Assembly: GCA_937902395.1 (NCBI GenBank)
Contig: CALGTV010000081.1
Location: 1-12,043, forward strand
Source of the DNA: an uncultured Ruminococcus sp.
Lineage (GTDB): Bacteria; Bacillota; Clostridia; Oscillospirales; Ruminococcaceae
Reading direction: 5' to 3'
DNA: 12,043 bases
Shown: positions 6,405-12,043 of the stretch, one piece after another
How positions within the stretch are numbered: the first letter of the stretch is position 1
How the letters are laid out: each line of letters opens with the position of its first letter
Program-made: the position numbers and the translations under genes
The notes under the pieces: generated by a model
What the model was told of the DNA's origin: nothing
Database searches by the model: none
The model's input: only the letters and a program-made list of their open reading frames with translations

Positions 6405-7427
6405 ATGAAAACATTAAAAAACACATTCGGATTTCTGCTTTGCTTTTCTATGGCAAGCCTTTCATCCACACCGTTCAATGCCTGCGCTGTGCCGCAAATA
6501 TCTGATGATTCGTTATCTTCTTCAATTACCAATAATAAAGGGGCACGTTTCGGAACGTATTATCACTACGAAAGTAACTCTTCCGCTTCATTCGCTCAGA
6601 ATAATCGAAAAATAATATACGATATCTATGCAAAATATGATACAGAGGGGTTTGATGAATATAACTATGAACACATTTACTCTCATTCATCAAGCATAAT
6701 CAAATACGCAGAAGCAAAAAAATATAACTCTGATAACTCATATATTAAGGCTGATGTTATAGACTTTAAGCCTGCTCAGGTAGATTTTTTTCAATTTGCG
6801 TTTCCGGATAACGGAAAATACAAATGCAGCATATCATCTTCCACAGGTACAACGGCTGTTTTTGAATTAATCATAGATAATGTTATAAGCTACACTGACC
6901 CAAATGATAAAAAAGCACCAGAGCTGACTGTTAAAATTCCCTCTCTTTCTGAATATAAACCAGGAAGCGATATAGTTGTAAACATTGAAGCAAATGAGAT
7001 TTGTAATATTGAAGTAAATGGGAAAACATATTCTTCATGTACGGGCGTTGATGCCGCTTTCTCATCTGACGGTATATATACTGTAAAGGCAACAGACAAA
7101 AACGGTAATTATGTAACAAAGGATTTCACAATCGACCTGATCAGCCGTTCCACAACTACCACTACCAAAAAAACAACTGCTGCCACGACTACAAAAATTG
7201 TTCCAACTCTTTCAGGTGACGCCAATATGGACGGTAAGGTTACTATTGCTGATTCTACTGCTATTCTCCAATCTCTTGGGAATTATGACAAATACGGTCT
7301 TTCTGCAATCGGGTATGTAAATGCAGACTGTTATAAACAAGGAAGCGGCGTTACTGCTAATGATGCGCTGGCAATTCAATTGTATGACGCTAAGGCAGTT
7401 ACATCTCTTCCTGTTTCCAATTTTTAA
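6405..7427 (+). CDS. Secreted dockerin protein, paralogue of the next gene
   Basis: A 340-residue exported protein. Residues 1-28 are a Sec signal peptide (cleavage likely after NACA). Residues 29-160 form a region I do not recognise, homologous to the same part of the next gene (shared IYDIY, a D-F-x-x-Q/G-QV segment, FP-NG-Y and STGT). Residues 168-246 look like an Ig/cadherin-like beta domain (APELTVKIPS to VTKDFTIDL). A short Thr/Lys linker (249-264) leads to a type I dockerin: GDANMDGKVTIADS (271-284), then the degenerate second loop NADCYKQGSGVTANDALAIQ (306-325). Dockerins bind cohesins on cellulosome-type scaffolds. No catalytic domain is visible, so binding or structural roles are more likely. 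The ATG at 6405 is chosen over the in-frame TTG at 6384, since the latter would run through the ribosome binding site and spoil the signal peptide. Confidence 0.85.
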   Translation: MKTLKNTFGFLLCFSMASLSSTPFNACAVPQISDDSLSSSITNNKGARFGTYYHYESNSSASFAQNNRKIIYDIYAKYDTEGFDEYNYEHIYSHSSSIIKYAEAKKYNSDNSYIKADVIDFKPAQVDFFQFAFPDNGKYKCSISSSTGTTAVFELIIDNVISYTDPNDKKAPELTVKIPSLSEYKPGSDIVVNIEANEICNIEVNGKTYSSCTGVDAAFSSDGIYTVKATDKNGNYVTKDFTIDLISRSTTTTTKKTTAATTTKIVPTLSGDANMDGKVTIADSTAILQSLGNYDKYGLSAIGYVNADCYKQGSGVTANDALAIQLYDAKAVTSLPVSNF

Positions 7428-7466
7428 AATATAATAAATATGTTTGATTCGAAATAACATATTGTC

Positions 7467-7515
7467 AAAAAGTCAACAAAAGCAACTTTAAAGACTGTTT
7501 TTGTTGACTTTTTTT
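7467..7515 (+). terminator. Terminator of the first dockerin gene
   Basis: A perfect 15-bp stem pairs AAAAAGTCAACAAAA (7467-7481) with TTTTGTTGACTTTTT (7499-7513), then two more T. It follows the stop codon by 39 bp. The T-rich arm contains the -35 hexamer of the next promoter. Confidence 0.85.
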
Positions 7516-7532
7516 GTGAATTATGATATAAT
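7504..7532 (+). promoter_or_regulatory. Promoter of the second dockerin gene
   Basis: TTGACT (7504-7509), a 17-bp spacer and TATAAT (7527-7532), with TG at 7524-7525 for an extended -10. The -35 is inside the 3' arm of the preceding terminator, so the end of one transcript and the start of the next share DNA. Confidence 0.8.
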
Positions 7533-7539
7533 GAAAATA

Positions 7540-7594
7540 TAGAATTTTTTTGGGGTATTAACTTTTGAGCGAACTACGCTCTTGTGGAGGAATT
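7540..7594 (+). promoter_or_regulatory. Conserved leader with hairpin before the ribosome binding site
   Basis: After ATATAGAATTT and GGGGTATTAACTTTT, GAGC (7567-7570) pairs with GCTC (7578-7581), and GGAGG (7586-7590) sits 4 nt from the ATG. The arrangement matches 6348-6404. The hairpin loop differs in sequence (gaactac here, tttg there) while the stem is kept. Confidence 0.55.
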
Positions 7595-9466
7595 ATGAGT
7601 ATTTTTAAAAAATTTTTGGGATTTGTTCTCAGCGGTACTTTGGCCTTATCAACTTCAATCTGTACTACAGCTAATGCTGCGCCGAATTTATCCGTTTCGG
7701 ATTCAGTTTCATCAATTGTTGAAAATAATAAAAATGGATATTATACATCTTATAAATGGGAGTATGTTTCAACGGCAACTTCGCCATCCGGAACAACGGA
7801 AGAAATATATGATATCTATGGTAAAGTTGATACTAAAAAAGCAGATCTCAATAACTTTGACAAAATAGCTTCAAAGTTACCTGAGGAGATAACCAAAATT
7901 ACAGCAAGAAAGAAAATAGGTAATAACACTTATGTATATGCCAGAGTCATAAGTTTTGAATCAGGTCAGGTAGCTCATGCCAGATTAGCTTTTCCTGTAA
8001 ATGGTTCTTATGAAGTTGTTGTGTATGCCTCTACAGGTACAAATGTTGATTTTGACATCGAAGTTACTAATGCAAGCAGTACAGGCAATAAATCGGATTC
8101 AGTGCCGCCTGAACTTAATCTCATAATTCCTGACAGTTCTAAATATGTACCCGGAAAAAAAGTTTCTATAAAAGCTGAAACTAATGAAATATGTAATATT
8201 ACTGTTGGCGGACTTGAATTTCTCGAATGTAATTATGCCTCATTTACAGTAAGTAAAAATGGACTTTACAAAGTAACTGCTACAGATATGAACGGAAATA
8301 TTACTACAAAAACCTTCACAATTGATTATATAGGTTCTGAGCAATCTGTCACTACAACTACAACAACTAAACCACCAACAACAACTACTACAACTGTGAC
8401 TACTACCACAACTACGACAACAACAACAACTACTACTACGACAACTACCACTACAACCACCGAACCTGTCACGACAACTACGAAAGAACCAACCTGGTAT
8501 CTTTCTGTAAATCCTCCAACTAAAACTAAATATATCGTTGGAGAATCACTTGATTTGTCAGGAGGCTATGCTTCAATTTATTCCGATACAAATGAGTACA
8601 AGGTTTATAATGAACCGCTTACAAGTTATTCATTTACAATTGATTCATCAAGATTTAATCCATACAGAACAGGTGATTACCTCATTTATGTTTATGATTC
8701 AAGTAACAGCTCTGTATATTCATATTTTTATGTGACGGTTGAAGATGCTCCCACAACTACAACCACATCGACAACAACAACAACAACAACAACTACTACT
8801 ACTACCACTGCTCCGCCAATAACTACTACAACTCCCACTGAAAAATATGCAATTATTCTTCCCAATGAATCTGAGCTGTATGTGGGTAACACCATAAAGC
8901 TGGACTATATTTATCCACAGGGTGAGAATTTCCAGGTATACTGGCTTCAGCCAAGTGACTATAACAAAATAAGCTGTCAGAATACACGGGATATATACCT
9001 TAAAGGAACAGGAACTGTTACTCTGACGGCTCACTGCTCAAATAATATCAGTATTACTGTTTCTTTTGAAATCAGGGATAAAATGTCTTCTCCGACAACG
9101 ACAACGATCACCACCACAACGACCACCACAACGACGACAACAACGACGACAACAACAACAACTACTACTACGACTACAACCACAGCACCAACTACAACTG
9201 TTCCCACAACTACAACTCCCCCTGTTACTGAGCCGCCTTATACTCGCGGTGATGTGAACGATGACGGCTCTGTTGACGCTTCCGACGCTTCACTTGTACT
9301 TGCAGAATATGCAAAGGTGCAGACGGGAGGAAATCCCACATTTACAGAATCCCAGACAAATGCGGCTGATGTAAACAAGGACGATGTCATTGACGCTTCT
9401 GACGCTTCAAAGATTCTCGCCTACTATGCAGCAATTTCTACAGGTAAGGAGCCTACTTGGGATTAA
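7595..9466 (+). CDS. Secreted dockerin protein with three poly-Thr linkers and Ig-like domains
   Basis: A 623-residue exported protein. Signal peptide 1-28 (cleavage near ANA). Residues 29-160 match the unknown N-terminal region of the previous gene, and 170-246 match its Ig-like domain. Three Thr-rich linkers follow at about 253-296, 387-405 and 501-530, separating two further beta-rich, Ig-like segments (about 301-384 and 416-496, the latter resembling a BIG2-type fold). The C-terminal dockerin (552-619) has two good calcium loops, GDVNDDGSVDASDAS and ADVNKDDVIDASDAS. The layout is that of an elongated surface or scaffold-bound binding protein; no catalytic motif was seen. The ATG at 7595 is chosen because GGAGG precedes it and the hydrophobic signal follows; an in-frame TTG at 7565 would be within the leader hairpin. 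The poly-Thr tracts are probably O-glycosylated or flexible spacers (inference). Confidence 0.85.
   Translation: MSIFKKFLGFVLSGTLALSTSICTTANAAPNLSVSDSVSSIVENNKNGYYTSYKWEYVSTATSPSGTTEEIYDIYGKVDTKKADLNNFDKIASKLPEEITKITARKKIGNNTYVYARVISFESGQVAHARLAFPVNGSYEVVVYASTGTNVDFDIEVTNASSTGNKSDSVPPELNLIIPDSSKYVPGKKVSIKAETNEICNITVGGLEFLECNYASFTVSKNGLYKVTATDMNGNITTKTFTIDYIGSEQSVTTTTTTKPPTTTTTTVTTTTTTTTTTTTTTTTTTTTTEPVTTTTKEPTWYLSVNPPTKTKYIVGESLDLSGGYASIYSDTNEYKVYNEPLTSYSFTIDSSRFNPYRTGDYLIYVYDSSNSSVYSYFYVTVEDAPTTTTTSTTTTTTTTTTTTTAPPITTTTPTEKYAIILPNESELYVGNTIKLDYIYPQGENFQVYWLQPSDYNKISCQNTRDIYLKGTGTVTLTAHCSNNISITVSFEIRDKMSSPTTTTITTTTTTTTTTTTTTTTTTTTTTTTTAPTTTVPTTTTPPVTEPPYTRGDVNDDGSVDASDASLVLAEYAKVQTGGNPTFTESQTNAADVNKDDVIDASDASKILAYYAAISTGKEPTWD
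8351..8461 (+). repeat. ACN-triplet tract encoding poly-Thr, linker 1
   Basis: Nearly uninterrupted Thr codons, interrupted by KPP and one Val, including 21 Thr in a row. ACA, ACT, ACG and ACC are mixed, so the DNA is a degenerate triplet repeat rather than a perfect microsatellite. Confidence 0.9.
8753..8809 (+). repeat. ACN-triplet tract encoding poly-Thr, linker 2
   Basis: Nineteen codons, all Thr except one Ser, between two Ig-like segments of the same protein. It contains a purer ACA run around 8772-8791 than the other tracts. Confidence 0.9.
9095..9184 (+). repeat. ACN-triplet tract encoding poly-Thr, linker 3
   Basis: Thirty codons, all Thr except one Ile, leading into an Ala/Pro/Thr spacer and the dockerin. 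Confidence 0.9.
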
Positions 9467-9474
9467 ATATTTAC

Positions 9475-9505
9475 AAATGCGGTGGATTTTCTGCCGCATT
9501 TTTTG
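9475..9505 (+). terminator. Terminator of the second dockerin gene
   Basis: AAATGCGG (9475-9482) pairs with CCGCATTT (9494-9501) around an 11-nt loop, followed by more T. It starts 8 bp after the stop codon and directly abuts the next promoter. Confidence 0.82.
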
Positions 9506-9534
9506 TTGACAAATATCTTGTTATATTGTATAAT
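9506..9534 (+). promoter_or_regulatory. Perfect sigma-A promoter of the LRR-dockerin gene
   Basis: TTGACA (9506-9511), 17-bp spacer, TATAAT (9529-9534). The expected start of transcription, near 9541, leaves a leader of about 40 nt. This leader lacks the GAGC/GCTC hairpin of the two preceding genes. Confidence 0.85.
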
Positions 9535-9580
9535 AAATACATGGGTTTTTAAAATATTTCAAAACGAAAGGAAGTTTATT

Positions 9581-11782
9581 ATGAATCGTTTCAGAAAATT
9601 AGCCGCTTGTATCACTGCGGCGACAATGGCCACAGCAGGAGGTATCGGATTTATGCCATATAATCCTGTTGAACTGCCTGCTTTAACTGTAAGCGCAGCG
9701 GAGATTGTGGATTCGGGTGTTTGTGGTGATAAGGGCGATAATGTTATATGGGAGCTTGACAGCGATGGTACTCTTACTATTAGTGGTGAAGGTGCAATGA
9801 AAGATTTATCTGCTATGTTTGCATTTAGATGGAGTGATTACGATAAAGATATAAAAGAGGTCGTCATCAAAGATGGCGTAACTGCAATTGGAAATAGGGC
9901 ATTTAGATATACCTCTAATTTGACAAAAGTAACAATCGCAGATAGTGTTACAAGTATTGGATTGGAGGCATTCAGTAAATGTCATAGCTTAACTTCAATA
10001 ACAATTCCAGATAGTGTTACAAATATTTCCACTTCTGCATTTGAAGACAGTAACCTTACCTCAATTACAATTCCAGACAGTGTTACATCCTTTGGCAGTA
10101 AAGTGTTTAAAGATACACCTTGGCTTGAAGCTAAACAAAAAGAGAGTCCTTTTGTAGTTGTAAATGAAATATTAATTGACGCAAGTACTTGTAAAGGTGA
10201 TGTAATTATTCCTGACGGTGTTAAAACTATTGGTTGGGATGCTTTTCTTTACAGCAATGAAATTACCTCTGTAACAATTCCAAATAGTGTTACAGATATT
10301 GAATTCATGGCGTTTGAATATTGTAATAATCTGGTATCAGTAACAATTCCGGATAGTGTTACGAGAATTGGAAAATACGCATTTCAGTACTGTGAGAACC
10401 TGACATCAATAACACTTCCGGAAAGTGTTGCGCAAATTGGATATTCTGCATTTTGGCACTGTGATAGCTTGGAATCAATAATAATAAAGAATCCAGAATG
10501 TGAAATAGATGATTCACATATGACGTTTCCAGATGATGCTACAATCTATGGTTACATTAACTCAACAGCATACAAATATGCCAGAATAGATCATAAAAGA
10601 AACTTTGTTGCTCTTAATGAAGAGCCTGCTACTACAACTACTTCAACAACTACGGCGACAACAACTACCACTACAACAACACAAGCGACCACCAATACAA
10701 CTAGACCCACAACCAATAAAGATTCAATATATATGACCGTTACAACAAAACCCACAATAGCTACAACAAAACCCACAATAGCTACAACAAAACCCACAAT
10801 AGCTACAACAAAGCCCACAACCGCCAAGACTACTAAATCCACAACTGCTGCAACAACAGAAACAATACCAGTTATAACTTCTGTCGCAACTACAAAGGCA
10901 AACAATTTTGTGATATCTGTCAATGAATGTGACGAGAGCGTTGAACTTTCTTTTTCTGTAAGAGGCAACGTAGATTTCTACGCAACAAGCGGCATAATAA
11001 ACCTTGATATCACTGGTTTGGGCAAGCCGATAGAGCCGCCTTATAACGAGCAAATGTTATTAGTATATGATGAGACTAACAAACAAATTCAATTTTTAAT
11101 CATAGGCGATGAAGAAACAGGTATAACAGAAGAAATGACATTTTTTACTTATGTTTTCCCTATAGAAGACAGTGAATATGATATCTCCTGTTATACATCC
11201 GAAACAGATATACGTGACTTGGACTTTAATACTATTGATTATTCCATTGATTTTGAAAAAAATATTCATAAACAGCCAGTTACCACGACATCAACAATAT
11301 CAACCACTACTACAAAAAAGACTACAACTACAAAAAAGACTACAACTAAAAATAATGGACCAACTATCAAAACTACCACAGCAAAGTCCACAATAGCTAC
11401 AACAAAGCCCAAAACAACTACAACGTCAACAACAACAACTACTACTTTGACAACCACAACAGTTACTACAACTGTAACCACTACTACCACACCAGTTACA
11501 AGCACTACCACCAAAGTTCCTACAATCACGCCTCCCCCCGTTATCGAATCCACTTACACTCTCGGAGACGTAAACATCGACGGAACTATTGACGCTTCCG
11601 ACGCTTCACTTGTACTTGCAGAATATGCAAAGGTGCAGACAGGCGGAAATCAGACATTTGACAAAATACAGACAAATGCCGCTGATGTGAACAAGGATGA
11701 TATTGTTGACGCTTCCGACGCTTCAAAAATTCTCGTCTACTATGCGGCGATTTCTACAGGTAAGGAGCCTACTTGGGATTAA
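9581..11782 (+). CDS. Secreted BspA-like leucine-rich-repeat protein with dockerin
   Basis: A 733-residue exported protein. Signal peptide 1-39 (cleavage near VSA). Residues 45-75 (GVCGD to ISGEGAM) are the short module often found before LRR_5 repeats. Residues 91-308 are BspA-type repeats of about 23 residues, with motifs such as LTSITIPDSVTSIG and AFxxC. A Thr linker (351-438) with four TTKPTIA-like units follows, then a beta-rich domain of unknown type (441-562), a second Thr/Lys linker (567-650) and a dockerin (662-730) with two full calcium loops. BspA-like LRRs commonly mediate binding to proteins or surfaces, so this may be an adhesin or binder attached to a cohesin scaffold. The ATG at 9581 is chosen because AAAGGAAG precedes it and a clear signal peptide follows; a longer in-frame start would lie inside the promoter. 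The 441-562 segment has a cohesin-like feel but I cannot assign it. Confidence 0.9.
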   Translation: MNRFRKLAACITAATMATAGGIGFMPYNPVELPALTVSAAEIVDSGVCGDKGDNVIWELDSDGTLTISGEGAMKDLSAMFAFRWSDYDKDIKEVVIKDGVTAIGNRAFRYTSNLTKVTIADSVTSIGLEAFSKCHSLTSITIPDSVTNISTSAFEDSNLTSITIPDSVTSFGSKVFKDTPWLEAKQKESPFVVVNEILIDASTCKGDVIIPDGVKTIGWDAFLYSNEITSVTIPNSVTDIEFMAFEYCNNLVSVTIPDSVTRIGKYAFQYCENLTSITLPESVAQIGYSAFWHCDSLESIIIKNPECEIDDSHMTFPDDATIYGYINSTAYKYARIDHKRNFVALNEEPATTTTSTTTATTTTTTTTQATTNTTRPTTNKDSIYMTVTTKPTIATTKPTIATTKPTIATTKPTTAKTTKSTTAATTETIPVITSVATTKANNFVISVNECDESVELSFSVRGNVDFYATSGIINLDITGLGKPIEPPYNEQMLLVYDETNKQIQFLIIGDEETGITEEMTFFTYVFPIEDSEYDISCYTSETDIRDLDFNTIDYSIDFEKNIHKQPVTTTSTISTTTTKKTTTTKKTTTKNNGPTIKTTTAKSTIATTKPKTTTTSTTTTTTLTTTTVTTTVTTTTTPVTSTTTKVPTITPPPVIESTYTLGDVNIDGTIDASDASLVLAEYAKVQTGGNQTFDKIQTNAADVNKDDIVDASDASKILVYYAAISTGKEPTWD
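10742..10825 (+). repeat. 21-bp tandem repeat encoding TTKPTIA
   Basis: Three exact 21-bp copies (10742-10762, 10763-10783, 10784-10804) and a fourth diverged copy (10805-10825, TTKPTTA) lie within the first Thr linker. A further related stretch encoding TIATTKPK is in the second linker near 11391-11412. Exact copies imply recent expansion. Confidence 0.95.
11567..11782 (+). repeat. Dockerin module repeated from 9251-9466
   Basis: The dockerin-coding DNA here and at 9251-9466 aligns without gaps. A 52-nt block (9273-9324 with 11589-11640) is identical, as are the last 33 nt through the stop codon. Differences elsewhere are mostly scattered synonymous changes. The dockerin of the gene at 6405 does not share this sequence. 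Confidence 0.85.
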
Positions 11783-11827
11783 CTGAATAATAATCAATGG
11801 CGCTGTAAAAAAAACTCGGTATAATAG

Positions 11828-11882
11828 AAATAGCCGCACAGGAGAACAACGTAGAGTCGTTGTTTCTGTGCGGCTATTTTTG
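11828..11882 (+). terminator. Strong terminator, probably bidirectional
   Basis: AAATAGCCGCACAG (11828-11841) pairs with CTGTGCGGCTATTT (11866-11879), and an inner 7-bp stem AACAACG/CGTTGTT (11845-11851 with 11858-11864) closes a 6-nt loop. A T tract follows on the right, and a T-rich stretch (TTTCTATTAT) on the left when read leftward. It ends the LRR-dockerin transcript 45 bp after the stop codon. Confidence 0.85.
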
Positions 11883-11952
11883 AAAGATATTGCGTTTTGG
11901 GGAGTTTTTCCCCCTCAGACTGTCGAAAAAGTTTCAATAAGATAATTTTTAA

Positions 11953-11973
11953 GGGGACGCTCTCACTTGCAGA
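11953..11973 (-). repeat. Inverted copy of the hairpin repeat from the window start
   Basis: These 21 bases (beginning GGGGACGCTC) are the exact reverse complement of 33-53. Unlike the copy at 25-53, the other stem arm is missing here, so it does not fold into the same hairpin. Confidence 0.85.
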
Positions 11974-11988
11974 TCGCATGAACACTAC

Positions 11989-12030
11989 GTGGGACGCTGT
12001 CCCACACCCTGCCAGAGACGCTGTCTCTGG
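11989..12030. repeat. Pair of adjacent palindromes with GCT loops
   Basis: GTGGGAC-GCT-GTCCCAC (11989-12005) and CCAGAGAC-GCT-GTCTCTGG (12012-12030) stand side by side. Both have perfect stems (7 and 8 bp) around the same GAC-GCT-GTC core. Such paired palindromes are a familiar type of dispersed intergenic repeat in gut Firmicutes (general recollection, not a database match). The copy may continue beyond the window edge. Confidence 0.7.
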
Positions 12031-12043
12031 ACTCTGCTAAAGG

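Noticed and set aside
10591..11553. Leftward Val-rich frames opposite the Thr linkers
   Set aside because: Poly-Val arises from reading the complement of ACN codons; there is no ribosome binding site or family signature.
11892..11916. GGGGA/TCCCC hairpin after the last terminator
   Set aside because: The stem is only about 5 bp and no T tract follows; it is probably incidental.

Overview
The window looks like chromosomal DNA of a low-GC, fibre-degrading gut or rumen Firmicute of the Ruminococcus type (Oscillospiraceae). The grounds are three secreted proteins with Thr-rich linkers and C-terminal type I dockerins, the AT-rich intergenic DNA, strong Shine-Dalgarno sites with frequent TTG starts, and gut-Firmicute-style palindromic repeats. 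The genus call is inference from domain style. No rRNA, tRNA, CRISPR array, transposase or phage gene was seen.

Layout. Positions 1-366 hold a hairpin repeat and a terminator but no gene I can support. Positions 367-3215 are a compact three-gene leftward unit: a LacI-family regulator, a DUF5662-like small protein and a GH3 (NagZ-like) lipoprotein, with 15 and 29 bp gaps and an extended -10 promoter upstream. Positions 3442-3630 carry a separate leftward gene for a 62-residue acidic peptide with its own ribosome binding site and terminator. Rightward from about 3870, a perfect consensus promoter and a roughly 200-nt structured leader precede a 650-residue membrane nucleotide-sugar 4,6-dehydratase of the CapD/WbpM/PglF type.

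Positions 6405-11782 are three consecutive rightward genes for exported dockerin proteins. Each is separated from the previous gene by a terminator, and the second and third have consensus promoters that begin inside or just after that terminator. The first two (340 and 623 residues) are paralogues sharing an N-terminal region of unknown fold and even the 5' leader, but they carry clearly different dockerins. The third is a BspA-like leucine-rich-repeat (LRR_5) protein whose dockerin is nearly identical in DNA to that of the second. A roughly 160-bp element with 12-bp terminal inverted repeats and strong internal pairing sits directly upstream of the first dockerin gene.

How the genes may work together (inference): the dockerin proteins have no recognisable catalytic domain, so they are more likely binding, adhesion or structural components attached to a cohesin scaffold encoded elsewhere. 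The dehydratase would supply a modified sugar for surface glycan or glycoprotein. The LacI/GH3 unit looks like a sugar-responsive amino-sugar or glycan utilisation or recycling unit. The main items for a second look are the 62-residue peptide, the 160-bp inverted-repeat element, the dockerin swap between tandem paralogues, and the GH3 active-site change.
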